NCBI GenBank assembly: GCA_023213315.1
Contig: JAKCPI010001755.1
Span: 100,947-164,946, forward strand
Direction of reading: 5' to 3'
DNA from: Euborellia annulipes
Lineage: Eukaryota; Arthropoda; Insecta; Dermaptera; Anisolabididae
Length of the DNA: 64,000 nt
Below, one piece after another: positions 20,880 through 32,530 of this stretch; position 1 is the first letter of the stretch, and each line of letters opens with the position of its first letter. The notes below the pieces were generated by a model, which was not told the DNA's origin, ran no database searches, and saw only the letters and a program-made list of their open reading frames with translations. A program made the translations under genes and the position numbers.

Positions 20880-21030
20880 TATTAAAGCCACGGGGCACGG
20901 GTTCCGATCCCAGGAAGTCCTATGAATATTTATTTAAATCATTTGGATATCAAGTGGTATGGTAAATGTTCTCTGGACCCCAATATATATGACCTAAGAA
21001 GTCGAAAAGACTTAAAAAAAAAAAAGTTAA
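20880..21030 (+). mobile_element. SINE-A copy, 5' truncated
   Basis: B box GGGTTCCGATCCC, body TATTTAAATCATTTGG with changes, GGACCCCAATATATATGACC and GTCGAAAAGACTT before poly-A. Forward orientation, head missing. Confidence 0.6.
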
Positions 21031-21373
21031 AATATTTCAATGAAAGTGTTTTCTAATTTTTAATTAATTTGCTTAGATATCCTAATCAGTAATAGATTAT
21101 TTCAAGAGGGGACTTTTACCAAAATATTTGCTTGATAAAATTGATAAAAGGTCATTAATCCAAAAGTGAAAGGCAAAAATAACTGTTTTATTACAAAATT
21201 CTATAAAAATTGACAATTTAACTTATAACACATCGATTTTTCGTTATTTCTTAGTGTAAAGTAATTTTTGATAAAAATTCTTAAATATAGGGGTTACACA
21301 AAATCGTATGTTTTAATAAATATTTGCCTCTTTATTACTTTAAATTTTAATCACTTTTAAGTACTATTTCTTT

Positions 21374-21490
21374 ACCCTCGGGCTTGGTGTATGGGTTAGC
21401 GTGCTGGCCTTGTATACCAAAGGTCGCAGGTTCGGATCCCAGGCATTCCTATGATTTTATTTAAGCTGGTTACCAATTTTTTTTTTTAAA
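21374..21490 (+). mobile_element. SINE-A copy with intact tRNA head
   Basis: CTCGGGCTTGGTGTATGG-GTTAGCGTGCTGGCC carries an A-box-like TGGTGTATGGG; AGGTCGCAGGTTCGGATCCC carries the B box GGTTCGGATCC. It is followed by the start of the body (TTTAAGCTGGTTACC) and ends early in poly-T. Best view of the promoter of this family. Confidence 0.68.
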
Positions 21491-21617
21491 GTATTGATTT
21501 ATTTAATTTATATACAAGCCAGAACTAAGAACAAAAAAATTTTAGAACCCCCCCCCCCTACCCCTAAATGAAGTGCTTTCATAAGCGATAGGTGATAAAA
21601 TTTAGATAAAAAATGTC

Positions 21618-22020
21618 CTTACCTGGTAAGAAAGTTGCCTTTCACAGATTTTTTGTGTCGAGATATATTTAGTTTCGATAGCACCTTAGTCAAACTTGGA
21701 TTTTAAATGTTGATGTTCAAATAAACTATGGTTATTTTTCAAAATTTTAATCTATATTTGGAATTTTATACACAATATAGAATTCAAATAAATACAAAAT
21801 TCATAAGAATTGGGAAAAAAATTTTAAATGCTAAAAGTTCAAAGGGGACCCCTTTGAATCGAAATTAACATACAAATCCCTATAGGAAATTAACATTGTT
21901 CCTAGGAAGAAAGGTGGAAAGGGAATTTAAAGAGTAGAGAGAGACGATAATGTTTGAAGTGAGAGAGAGACATATATGTTTTCTTTGAAACAATTAAAGA
22001 CACAAATAAATTAAAAAAAT
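21618..22020 (-). mobile_element. M1b-related unit joined to an M1 end
   Basis: After a remnant of the terminal stem (GGTAAGAAAGTT, 21626) comes GTGTCGAGATATATTTAG and 380 bases nearly identical to 47180-47580 (GTTATTTTTCAAAATTTTAAT, GGGGACCCC, GGTGGAAAGGGAATTTAAA). At 22015 the next M1 stem begins. Both copies have the same position relative to an M1 stem, so this is an older composite unit. Confidence 0.6.
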
Positions 22021-22640
22021 CTGGTTGACTGGGCACAGCACACAACTTTCTCTTACCTTCGGTAATCGAAAGTTGTGTCTGTGTTGTCACCAGATTTTTG
22101 TGTCGACATATATTTAGTTCCCGACAGTACGGAAATTGGAATTCAGATGTAAAATTTATAAGTATGGGAAAATATTTATATTTTGTTACCATGGCAACAT
22201 TTCTCTATCCTTCCCTATGAAATACAAGAGTAAAGTGGTCTTCAGAAGATTTCAATCGCAAAATGAGAATATAATTTGAAAGAGCATCTAAAAAATAATT
22301 GATTTTTGAATTTAAAAAAAAATCGTTGGAGCAAATTTTGAGAAAATCGAAAAAAACTGAAAAAGTACATCAGTAAAGTACTAGTACTCTTTGGCGATTT
22401 TGATTAAAAGCTTATTTTTCCGGTCCCGGGGGGTGTTTAACTTAAATATAAAATTTCAACCTCGTGCTCAATTCCTTCATGCTTAAATTGACCCCCCCCC
22501 CCCCCCCCCCCCCCCCCCCCAGAGATGTCGGAAAAATTTTTTGGATTCAGGGGACTCAAACGTGAAGATCCATCAAAATCTCGAATGAATTTTGAATGAA
22601 TAATATTTTCTCTCTTATATATATTAATATATACATAGGA
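22015..22640 (-). mobile_element. M1 copy, full length, with 29-base C-run
   Basis: Terminal stem 22015-22097, GTCGACATATATTTAG, ATGGCAACATTTCTC, TACATCAGTAAAGTACTAG, then a run of 29 C at 22492-22520 where other copies have the CA-rich microsatellite, and the AT-rich end at 22605-22640. Confidence 0.7.
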
Positions 22641-23700
22641 GGAAAGAAAATATGCTTACATAATAGTTTAATAGCTTCTTAATAACAACCAAATGAACAA
22701 TAAACCATGAAGTAAGATCTCTACCTTTTGGTTAAAGGGCACAAGTGAAGTGGAAGGGCTAAATCAATAAAAAAAAAGTAAAAAGGGCAGTGTATATTTT
22801 ACTGAATTACTTTATCTTTTATTTATAAAAATAATTATTTTATTATTCTACCTGGTATAATTTCCTATTCCAATAAAACGCCTTGAATGCTTTTCTGTGA
22901 GAGTTTGGTTGCCTATTTCGCAGGGGATTGAATGCTTCTGATTGACTAGATCGAATCTGGTTCATAATTAAAAGTCCAAATTCACTATTTTATAAAAATT
23001 ATCACAAATGCAAGCATTTATATTTTTATTTTATTTATTAAAATTTATTTATTTATTATATTTGAGTTGAGATTCAAAAAGAATATTCTCTTGCGAGTCA
23101 GTATTATCTAGAGACCTTAAAAAATAAAGGTTTAAAACGACTTGACATCTTTTTTATAGGCTACAGCCCTAATGTTTTAATAATGATAGTATTCATTCAT
23201 GAATTACTAAAAGTATTTTTTACATCTGATATTCATATAAGTGACTACTTCAAAAATAATATCCAAATGAAAAAAAAAACTCATATAAAATAAAAGCTAT
23301 TGATAGAGTCTTAAAATTTAACCGACACCAAATTTTTAATAATTCATGTTGACTTTTTCGAGGTATGCTTTACTTACTAACAAGCTTGAAGAGTAAACAA
23401 ATTATAATGATAAAGAAAAATCAATGTGAACAATAATAAACATTGTTTTTGACAGAAAACGATAAAGGAATTTAAAAGCGGAATGGAAAGTTAGTTAATT
23501 TATAACCATAATCTTAAGGGAGTTACGTTATTTACTGTTTACTTGTTTATGACATTGTCAAAGAGGTTATTCTAATTTGTACTCACTACTTGAATTGAAT
23601 TTAAAATATTTTTGAAAAAAATAAGTCATAAAATGACAAGTGAATTGTATTTATCATAAATTGCATAAATTAGTTCCTTTATACCTGTCGGAAGGGAGGG
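22640..23700. other. AT-rich stretch, no feature seen
   Basis: No repeat, exon or RNA recognised. Ordinary AT-rich spacer. Confidence 0.5.
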
Positions 23701-23707
23701 AATCAAA

Positions 23708-23996
23708 CAGTGGCGTCATTTCAACTTTTTCTTGGGAGGGGCAAATTTTTTTTCTTGGGGGGGGGGGCAAACATTTATTTTCTTAAAATTTACTTACAAA
23801 TATGTACTCAAATTGGGCCAAAAGATATTTAATTTAATTAATTGTTTAATTCTCTACAGTTTATATACTCGTAGATATATTTTGAAAGATTTTATCTAGA
23901 ATAATATAAAATTTTATAAAAGTCAGAGCCCTTGAGGGGGAGGGGGGGGGGCAAATGACCCCCCCCCCTGCCCCTCCCTCCCAAATGACGCCACTG
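23708..23996. mobile_element. hAT-like MITE with CAGTGGCGTCATTT ends
   Basis: Left end CAGTGGCGTCATTT and right end AAATGACGCCACTG are perfect 14-bp inverted repeats. G-run at 23758-23768 and C-run near 23960 lie just inside. Flanks GAATCAAA and ATTACAAA share only the last four bases, so the target duplication is decayed or absent. Confidence 0.65.
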
Positions 23997-24084
23997 ATTA
24001 CAAATAACTGTCACTTCTATATTTTTCGATTAATTGCTCCAGTATTTCCACCATATAAGGAAGGCTATTCAATTTTTTTTTTCT

Positions 24085-24592
24085 GTCAAAATATATTTAG
24101 TTTCTGCCGATATATTAGAATTCAAGATATACATTTTTTTTTTTTTTAACACACTTTTTTCTCATTCACACACACATACACACAGTCTTTTCGGCAACTT
24201 AGGCCATTAAAGACTTTGACGATAACAGTTATATTAATAATATATATATTTGGGGTTCAGGCATTTCTATTTAAGTCATTTGGTATCCAAATGTCCTAAA
24301 TAAAATCATCGGACTGCCTGGGGTCGGTAGGCACGCTACCAACTACTCCAAGCCGATGTAAAATTTATACACGTGGTAAAATATTTATATTTTGTTACCA
24401 TAGCAATCATTTCTCTTATTTTTCCTATGAAGTACAAGAGTAAAGTGATCTTCAGAAGATTTCAATGGCAAAATGAGAATATACATTTTAAAGAGAATTT
24501 AAAAAATAATTGATTTTAAATAAAATCGTTGGAGCGTATTTTTAGAAAATCGAAAAAAAAAAAAAAAAAAATGAAAAAGTACATCAGTAATT
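24085..24592 (-). mobile_element. M1 copy split by SINE-A
   Basis: CAAAATATATTTAGTTTC...ATTCAAGATAT (24085-24128) continues after the SINE with GATGTAAAATTTATAC (24354). Ends truncated at GTACATCAGTAA. Confidence 0.65.
24128..24352 (-). mobile_element. SINE-A copy inserted in M1
   Basis: Poly-T, CAGTCTTTTCGGCAAC, GGGGTTCAGGCATTTC, CATTTGGTATCCAAATG, CATCGGACTGCCTGG. Head shortened. Flanked by the two halves of an M1 copy. Confidence 0.68.
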
Positions 24593-24719
24593 GAAGTTGA
24601 ATTTAATTTTCTCTTCAGTGATTAGTGTCAGAACTGACACATTTACTCTCAGTCTTAACTTTCATGGGAATAATACTGAGATGGGTTCCCTTTTCAAATA
24701 GAGTTGAATAATTTTTTTT

Positions 24720-24805
24720 CCCTTGAGGTGGATTTGAACTTGAGATGTCTTCAACTCAAGATTATAAGCTTATTTGCCTTATCCCCTCGGCTAATCGCAC
24801 CTTCA
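24720..24805 (-). mobile_element. tRNA-derived SINE head (Leu/Ser-like)
   Basis: Minus strand GGTGCGATTAGCCGAGGGG-ATAAGG has an A box like tRNA-Leu/Ser, and AGTTCAAATCC at 24730 the B box, 75 bases total. Arms do not fold into a clean cloverleaf (AT mismatches), so a SINE or pseudo-tRNA rather than a working gene. Confidence 0.45.
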
Positions 24806-25239
24806 ATTTATTTATATATATACAATACAATGCACTGATGGCTACAGGGTGACGTTGCACACGCTGATTACTCGGGGTTACCAATTCGCCGCGCTTAGCA
24901 TCGCTTAAAAGCAACGATTGTGATGACTATTGGGCTTCTCCGTTGCCAGGATCCCGGCTTTATTTTGCCTTTAACGATAATAATTGATAAACATATAAAA
25001 TAACTCGTAATTTAATTTAGAACTTTTAACCATCTACTTTAAATATGCCTGGGTCATTAATACATAAATTAATTAGTTAAAGAAGAATCGTAAATAAACT
25101 CTTCATATTTCGCAAAAAAAAAAAAAAAAAAAAAAAATCGTTAAAATGTTTTTTTTTTTTTTTTTTTTTTTCGAACCAATACCTTTTGGGTACTGTTATT
25201 TACGAGGTGACAAATCATACTAAAAATACTCCAATTTGG

Positions 25240-25800
25240 AGTTTTTCACGGTGGCGATGGGCCTTTTTTTAGCCTCTGCCTCTCTCTCTGTAAAGATGTG
25301 CGTTTTTCTTTTTCTTGGGGGGTGCGTTGGCGCCATCTTGCCCTAAGTGGTGCACACGTGACCTCCCACGTGGCCCCCCGCCCTACACGATCAATACACG
25401 AAAATAAGAGCTCCTCTCAGGATTGCCATCCTTAACCCTACCTATAGTCCAATTTAGTGTAGGCCTCCTAATACCTCATACATTTTATTTTTCATTAATT
25501 TTTATTAGAAAAAAAAATAATATTCACATTAAAAAATTTATATTAAATATATTTATATATAATTTCATTATAAATTATAAATTTCTAAATTGAATTTGTA
25601 TACGAATTTAAAGTAAATACAGTAATTATTCGCGGACTGGTGTCCGAAGTTATCCCTAGTTTGAAGCCGCACCCTTCATTCAAGGGCAGCTGCGCGCGTG
25701 CGTGTGCGTGTATGCGTACATGTATTTGTGCGTGGGTGGACCCAAGCTCTCTTCTGTTTTCATAAGAATTCAAAAGGACCCTATACAAGGGCGAATGGAA
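25240..25800. other. GC-richer island
   Basis: GGTGCGTTGGCGCCATC, CACGTG twice (25357, 25367) and a GT/GCGTGT tract at 25690-25735. CACGTG is an E-box for bHLH factors. No start codon in strong context or clear donor follows. Could be an enhancer, promoter or old exon. Confidence 0.25.
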
Positions 25801-25949
25801 GTTTCCTTTAAAAGCAATAGGGGAGAGATATTAAATATAAAGAGAGAAAAAAATATTTTTTCAATTAACAGCTGAACGTTATATTATTTATTCGATATCA
25901 TAGATTTTACAATTACGACCATACTCGATCGTTGATTACAGGCTGATTC

Positions 25950-26415
25950 TTTTTCTTTCTCTTACCTCTATATAAGTTAATATATTAAGAGAGGAAGTAT
26001 TGCGATCATATCAAAAATTCAATGTCGAGATTTTGATGGATATACACGTTTTGAGGTCCCCTGTGTCCGAAAAAGTCGTTTTCGCATCATGGTCTGACGG
26101 TGTGTGTGTGTCTGTGAATAAAATATCTCAAGAACGAAAAAAGCTAGGAGCTTGAAATTTTATATTTAAGTTCGGTAGCACCCTGGCACGTGGCACGAAG
26201 CTTTTGAACAAAATCAGCCAAATATTACTAATAGTTTACTGATGTAGTTTTTTTCAGTTTTTATCGATTTTCTCAAAATTCGTTTTATTCAACTTTTTTT
26301 AGATGCTCTTTCAAATGTATATTCTCATTTTGCCATTGAGATTGTATGAAGACCACTTTACTCTTGTATTTCATAGGAAAGATAGAAGAAATAGTTGCCA
26401 TGGTAAGAAAATCTG
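25950..26415 (+). mobile_element. M1 copy, 3' truncated
   Basis: Start hairpin (25955-26000), GATTTTGATGGATATACACG, GT microsatellite, CTTGTATTTCATAGG, GTTGCCATGG; stops there and meets a minus-strand copy. Confidence 0.65.
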
Positions 26416-27053
26416 GTCTGACTGTCGCACAGCACACAACTTTCTCTTACCTTCAGTAATCGAAAGTTGTGTTCTGTGCTTGTCACAGCAGATTTTTCGT
26501 GTCGACATATATTCCGCCGATATATTAGAATTCAAGATGTAAAATTTATTAGTATGGAAAATATTTATAAATTGATGTTTTATGGCTGTGGATATTTACT
26601 CAGGAATTCGCAGTGACTTTGCAGCCAGGAGATTAAATAAAATATCGCGAATGGCCCGTGTCGCTGAAAGCGCCCTAAAGCCCCCAATTACTAACTAAAT
26701 AAAATATTTTAAAAAAAAATAATTGATTTTTGAATTTTAATCAAAATCGTGGAGCGAACTTTGAGAAAATAAGAAAGCTGAAAAAGTACAACAGTAAAAT
26801 ATTAATACTTTTTGCTCGAATTTGTTTAAAAGCTCTTTTCACACACCAGGGGGTGTCTAACTTAAATATAAAATTTCAACCTCGTAGCTCAAACCTTCAT
26901 GCTTTTAATTGAACACACACACAGATCATGTTGCGGAAACCAGAGATTCAGAGGACTGCAAAATGTGTATCACAATCTCAACATCAAATTTTTGAAATCA
27001 TTACTTTCTCTCTATATATTATCAATATATCTATATATAGGCAAGAGAAAGTA
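26408..27053 (-). mobile_element. M1 copy with insert
   Basis: Terminal stem 26409-26495, GTCGACATATATTCCGCCG, ATTCAAGATGTAAAATTT, then an unrelated insert (26570-26710) and the rest of M1 to the AT hairpin (27005-27053). The insert begins ATTGATGTTTTATGGCTGTGG, as at the outer edge of PLE palindrome A. Confidence 0.62.
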
Positions 27054-27669
27054 AAACGACTTTGCTCAGGGTGCGCTTTGAGTGGTCGATTCAACCCCTC
27101 TCTCTCCACCGTAGTTCTTCTCGCTTAAATTAAATAGAATAAATAGAATAACTCCTTATCCTTACTGTGCTTAATAATTTAATAGAGATTGAGTGCTTTA
27201 CTCTTCCCATAGAGTAAATAAAGCCATAAGCGTTCTCCATTGGGGTAGTTACAGACCAGTCGGAATTAACCAATTTAATCCATGTTTTCTATCAAAGTCG
27301 AAGTTATTTATTTGTAATTCTTAGAGTAAAGTATTGTTTTTTTTTTTCTTTATTCCTATCCGATTTCACATCAGGTTGATGGTTTTAGTTACGCTCTTGA
27401 TAGATGGCTCAACAAAACTTTTCTGTACATTTTCTCTTGTATAACAAATGAGAAAAGAAGGAATGAATAGGAAAGGAACATGGTAACAAAATATAAATAT
27501 TTTATATATATAAATTTTATATCTTGAATTCATAATATATATATTTATTGAAATATATTTATTGCCATGAGGCCGGTGGGTTTGAGGTGTGTGTCTTCGT
27601 GCACGAAAGCACCTCGGGTAAATAAACGGGGATCCCCATAGGAAGTTCAAATAGTAATAATATATAATA

Positions 27670-28284
27670 ACATAGAGAAAGTATTGGTTTTCATGTCAAA
27701 AATTCGATGTCAAGATTTTGATGGATATACACTTTTGAGGTCCCCTGAGTCCGAAAAAGTGGTTTTCGCGACATGGTCTGTCTGTGAGTGTGTGGAGGTG
27801 TGTGTGTTCAATTTTAAGCATGAAGGAATTGAGCTAGGAGACTGCAATTTTATATTTAAGTTAGGCACCTCCCTAGAGAGTGAAAATAAGCTTTTAATCA
27901 AAATCGGCCAAAGAGTACTAGTACTTTACTGATGTACTTTTTCAGTTTTTTTTTTTTTTTTTTTCGATTTTCTCAAAATTTGCTTCAACAATTTTGATTA
28001 AAATTCAAAAATCAACTATATATTACATTCTCTTTAAAATGTATATTCTCATTTTGCCATTGAAATCTTCTGAAGACCACTTTACTCTTGTACTTCATAG
28101 GAAAGATAGTAACAAAATATAAATATTTTCCATAGTAATAAATCTTACATCTTGAATTCTACTATATCGGCGGAAACTAAATATATGTCGACACGAAAAA
28201 TCTGGTGTGACAAGCACAGAACACAACTTTAGATGACCGAAGAGAAAGTTGTGTGCTGTGCGACAGTCACACCAGATTTTTTTT
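27670..28284 (+). mobile_element. M1 copy, near full length
   Basis: AGAGAAAGTATTGG, GTCAAGATTTTGATGG, AAGCATGAAGGAATTGAGC, AGTACTAGTACTTTACTGATG, then terminal stem 28198-28281. A short extra M1 piece lies just upstream (27480-27540). Confidence 0.7.
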
Positions 28285-28344
28285 TGAATTTTGAGTTATT
28301 ACAAAAAATCGTTTTGGTCACTTCGTTGGGAGCAAACGTGCTAA

Positions 28345-29165
28345 CCAGGGGCGTATATAAGGGGGGGGGGGGCGAGGGATTTTTAATGTTGAATTCGAGG
28401 ATTTTATTTTCATCATTTTTTTTATAAAATTAAAAAAACTTTTATTTATTCGAGTATTAGCATTGATGAATAGAAATTCGCAAACTTTATAGGTTTTCTC
28501 GCTGATAAAGTAGACAACATTGGGGGAGCAGAGTGAGGGAGGAAGAGAATGCTGCCCCTGGCGTTCTCTCACTCTCCCACCCCCCTCCTTCCCTTTTGCT
28601 ATTTCCTCTATAAACAAAGCTCACCTTGAACAAATCAATCGATAAATCAATTAATATAAACGCCTTTTCGGTTTGTAAATAAATAAACATCTATCCAAAA
28701 AAAATTATAATTAAATTTTATTGATATTAATGATGATGTTAAATATATAAATTGAAAAAAAAAGGGGGGGGGGGTTGGGGGGGTGTCTTTGGAAATGGGG
28801 GGAAAATCGAAAAAAAAAGGGGTCTGGGGCGGAGAAAGAAAAAAAAGATAAAAGGGTGAACATTACAAGTTTTGATAATTTTATAATTAAATTTGTTTTG
28901 TACATTTAGCGATATAGGATATGAAATAAAATTTTTTTTTTTATTAACTATTATTTCAAAAGTTGATAATTTTTTTTTTTTTTTTTTTGAATTTGGCATT
29001 ACTATTCTCAATTAAAGATTTATTAAGAAAAATTAAAAATCAGCCATTATTTCAAAAGGTTTTTGCCACAAATACATTAGTTCCTTCAAAATTATATAGA
29101 TCTATATGTATTTTCACATAGTCCATTTTATACTTTTGTATGGTTATATGAAAATTTAAAATTTC
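28345..29165. other. hAT-type left end and G-rich low-complexity DNA
   Basis: CAGGGGCGTATATA at 28347 is the same end as the two MITEs at 44928 and 46283, followed by a G-run, but no matching right end was found, so this copy is truncated. G-runs at 28764-28790 and 28835 could form G-quadruplexes. Rest AT-rich. Confidence 0.5.
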
Positions 29166-29169
29166 AATT

Positions 29170-29420
29170 AGCCCCCGGGTTTGGCGTAGTAGGTAGCGCG
29201 CCTAGCTCCTATACCAAACGTCGCGGGTTCGGATTTAAGCCATTTGGATACCAGATGGCTTAAATAGAAATGCCTGACCCCACAATAGATATATTCTCTA
29301 CAACGGTTATCGTCAAAGTCTTATATGGCCTAAGTTGCCGAAAAGACTGTTTGTATGTGTGTGTGAATGTGAGTATGAATGAGAAAAAAGTGTGAATGTT
29401 TTTTATAAAAAAAAAAAATT
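29170..29420 (+). mobile_element. SINE-A copy, forward, nearly complete
   Basis: tRNA head CCCGGGTTTGGCGTAGTAGG, B box GGGTTCGGATT joined early to TTAAGCCATTTGGATACC, palindromic body, GACCCCACAATAGATAT, GCCGAAAAGACTGT and a GT-rich tail before poly-A. Confidence 0.75.
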
Positions 29421-29423
29421 CAA

Positions 29424-29580
29424 TTAAAAAAGGTTATATAGTAGAATCCGTATGGTCACAGGGTAGTCGGTTTGGTACGAATTAGCGGGATTACTAATTA
29501 TCGTAAGAACGTAATTTAAAAAATTTCTCCGGAGACCGGCAAATTTGTAAGAATTAGCCGGAAATACATATAATTGGGAT
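29424..29580. mobile_element. Possible pogo-like end
   Basis: AGTAGAATCCG...GGTACGAATTAGCGGG and an inverse-like TTTGTAAGAATTAGCCGG at 29545 recall Tigger/pogo ends (AGTAGAACCTCG class). No matching far end. Confidence 0.3.
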
Positions 29581-29849
29581 ATGAAATATCGTAATTTCCC
29601 TACATGTTATAGATTTATTAACATTTTTATTAAATCTCTGAAATTTATAACCTAGTATTTTTAATTTAATTTTTAAATTTTTATATATTAAGAGCACACG
29701 CCTGATTATTTTTTTATGATCCAAATTGTATCGTAACAAGAATATATTTTTTCAAATAAATGCTAATTTTTTTTCTTTTTTGGACCACTTGAATACAATA
29801 CAGCCTTATTTTTTTACGTTATTTTAATTCGATTTCTTCAAATACTTTT

Positions 29850-29943
29850 TTTTTTTTAAATTTCATTTAAGGTCTTTTTCGGCATCGAAGGCCATTTAGA
29901 CCCCGTTCCAATTTATTTCAATTGGTTTACTAGCCAATCAAAC
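29850..29943 (-). mobile_element. SINE-B fragment cut by a hAT element
   Basis: AAGGTCTTTTTCGGCATCGAAGG, ATTTAGACCCCGTTCC and ATTTCAATTGG on the minus strand, ending exactly at the hAT end at 29944. Confidence 0.6.
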
Positions 29944-30205
29944 CAGGGACGTACCGAGACAGTTGGGGGCCTGGGGCGTCACTAGAAGGGAGATCTATAT
30001 ACATTTTGTACCAGAGATGGTATATTGATTGGGGGGGGGGGGGGACGAACGTAAAAACAAATAATTAATTAATTTTTTTTTTTATCTAAATTTTTCCGTT
30101 TTCATCTGACCCCCGAGGGCCCCGGGCCCTCGCAAAGACAAATATTTGGTGGCCTATTCCGGCTCCGGGCCTGGGACGGACCCCCCCCCCAACGGTACGT
30201 CTTTG
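29944..30205. mobile_element. hAT-like MITE, CAGGGACGTACCGAG ends
   Basis: Left end CAGGGACGTACCG, right end CGGTACGTCTTTG. Shares GGCAGTTGGGGGCCTGGGG-type sequence with the MITE at 41761. Flanks AATCAAAC (29936-29943) and ATTCCAAC (30206-30213) agree at six of eight positions, a decayed duplication. G- and C-runs lie inside. Confidence 0.68.
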
Positions 30206-30539
30206 ATTCCAACTTCAGATACTTAAAACAAAAAAAAAACCTTACCCGTAAAAACTAGAGTTAAATTTACGAAGTCACATCTCATATATCAACACAAACA
30301 AAAATAAAGCTTCTCAGTTTCATTTTCAAAAAGTTTATAAATTACTAATTTTTCTTTAAATTATTAAAATTTTTACCGAAATGGAATGCTAAAAAATCTA
30401 TTCATTTTTGCGCAGTTTATATAGGCCATATGAAACAATCGATATTATTAAAACAAATATTAAATTGAATAATTCGAAGGAGGTATAGACTGTTGCTGAA
30501 TGTTGATAATTCAAATTTGGTAGAAAGAATGAGCAAAGC

Positions 30540-30625
30540 ATCTAGTTTATATTTCACTTTATTGTCAAACCGACATGTCGGTCGCATATCGGTCCATCTT
30601 CAGGGCCAGGTTAATGTCTGAAAAT
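30540..30625 (-). mobile_element. Solo PLE-type ribozyme relic
   Basis: Minus strand: helix I GGCC, CTGAAGA, helix II GGACCGATATGCGACC region, then GACATGTC where GAAACGTC is expected. Two core changes make it inactive on paper. No inverted partner found nearby. Confidence 0.55.
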
Positions 30626-30764
30626 ATAATTATATATGGCTCAACCATGTTAAAATTGAAAAATTAGAGAAAAAACACCACCGGAACTTTATTTATATTT
30701 ATTTAAATTACTTATTCTTTCTCAGTGGGTAAAATTAATTATTGCTTAGACATCTTATTTGTGA

Positions 30765-31325
30765 AAAATCTGGTCTGACAAGCACAGAACACAACTTTCT
30801 CTTACCTTTGGTAACTTCGAAAGTTGTGTGCTGTGCGACTAGTAACATCAAATTTTTTGTGTCGCGATATATTTAGTTTCCACCGATATATTAAAATTCA
30901 TAAACATGGGAAAATATTAATATTTTGCTACCATGGCAACCATTTCTCCTATCTTTCCTATGAAGTACAAGAGTAAAGTGTGCTTCAAACAATTTTGAGA
31001 TCAAATACATTTGAAAGAGCATCTAAAAATTAATTGATTTTGAATTTCAATCAAAATCGTTCGAGCGAATTTTGAGTTTTGGCCGTTTTTGTTCAAAAGC
31101 TTCGTGTCACCTCCCAGGAGGTATCTAACTTAAATACAAAATGTCAATCTCTTAACTATTTTCGTTCTTGAGATATTTTGTTTAAAGACACGCATGTCGC
31201 GAAAACCGCTTTTTAATTCAGGGGACCTCAAAACGTGTATATCCATCAAAATTTCGACATCGAATTTTTTAGACATGAAACCAATACTTTCTCACTATAT
31301 ATACATTAACATATAACATAGAATG
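30765..31325 (-). mobile_element. M1 copy, near full length
   Basis: Terminal stem 30767-30855, GTGTCGCGATATATTTAG, ATGGCAACCATTTCTCC, AAGCTTCGTGTCACC and the AT-rich end. The AGTACTAGTACTTT segment is deleted. Confidence 0.66.
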
Positions 31326-31499
31326 GAAGGATGAACGCAACTCAATCAGAGAAATAATTCTGTTTTTTATTTATTATTAATTTATTTAAGAGCAACGCGC
31401 TTCGCCTCGTGTTAGAGTTTATATTAAATATTTTTATTAATTTTTCTATTAACCCGTAGCTATAGATTGCTAGTTATTTAATTGAAAGGTTAATTTTGA

Positions 31500-31800
31500 A
31501 AGTGTAAGCTTAACTTTGGCTGCACCCTGTGGCTGCGTTTGGCGCCAGAGGGTTTCCCTGCCTCCGCCCACGCGATCGATTGCTTAGGCCTATTGATCAC
31601 GCTTGCGTACGCACGCGAGGCACAGCGTGGCCTAACGCGCAGGCGCAACGCACTCCCAGGCCCATTCACTACACTTACTAGCCTCTCCTCTCGCGGTTAC
31701 ATGGGTGTGAGAAGAAGAGCTTAGCTGTGGTGGGGGGTAAAAAGGGAGGGGAAGCGCCGGGCAAAAATCACCACATATGCCATCCCCCCACCAACTCTTA
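31500..31800. other. GC-richer island
   Basis: Contrasting composition (GCGCCAGAGGG, CACGCGAT, ACGCGCAGGCGCAACG, GGTTACATGGG). Frames on both strands stay open but share no motif with known proteins. ATG at 31539 sits inside GCGCCAGAGGGT... in weak context. A promoter or exon is possible; no splice site stands out. Confidence 0.25.
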
Positions 31801-31904
31801 ACTACCCTTCCTTTAGGAAATTCTTGTTTGTTTCCCAATTTTTATTTTGTTTTGTTTTTATTATTAAATAGATACACGTGGATATTCGATTTAATTGAAA
31901 ATTT

Positions 31905-32492
31905 TTATTTATTTATTTATTTATTTATTTATTTTTTTTTTGTTTCTGCGCTTCCCTCTCTTTCTTTTTTGCGCGCATGAGTTTTGATAATAAACAAAGA
32001 TAATAAAAATCTGATTAAATTTTTTTTTTTTTTTTGTTTAGAGATCAAAATAAATAAGTTTATCTATAAACAGATTTAAAAAAAAAATATTAAAATCTTG
32101 GCATCTATTGAATATTATTAGAATTGATTCTTATAAGTATAAAGCAATTAAGATAGTAACGAGCATGGGCGTAGTCAGGGGGGTCATTGCCCCCCCCCTG
32201 GCTTGTCCTAAAAATTAAAAAAAAAAACAAACAAACAAAAATATATTTTTCCCATGGGAATTTTTTTTTTTTTAAAGCCCCAATCCACTACATTAATTTA
32301 ATTTTTTTTTATTTAAATAAATAATAATCTATGTATATATCAATTGCAAACCCCCCGCCTCTCGCCCTAACAAGGGAAAAAGTTTTTTTTTTTTAATTTA
32401 TATTTAAAAATATGGGGAATGACTTCCCCGAGACTTTCTCGTATATTCTTTTAGAATTACGTCTGGGGTGTGTGTGTGTGGGGGGGGGGGGG

Positions 32493-32529
<37 letters not shown>

Positions 32530-32530
32530 C
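31905..32530. repeat. Low-complexity DNA and a hAT-type left end
   Basis: TTTA repeats (31905-31940), CATGGGCGTAGTCAGGGGGG at 32165 (the left end of the CATGGGCG class, no partner found) and a G-run plus (GT)n at 32467-32527. Confidence 0.5.

Noticed and set aside
24720..24805. Possible functional tRNA gene
   Set aside because: Both boxes are present but the acceptor and anticodon stems do not pair well and no T-run follows on the minus strand. A SINE head is more likely.
26303..26542. 79-codon + frame across the junction of two M1 copies
   Set aside because: It arises from M1 sequence in both orientations and repeats as partial frames in other copies (7262, 34713, 35948).
28711..29011. Proline/phenylalanine-rich minus frames
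   Set aside because: Translations of G-runs and A-runs, with no real protein signature.
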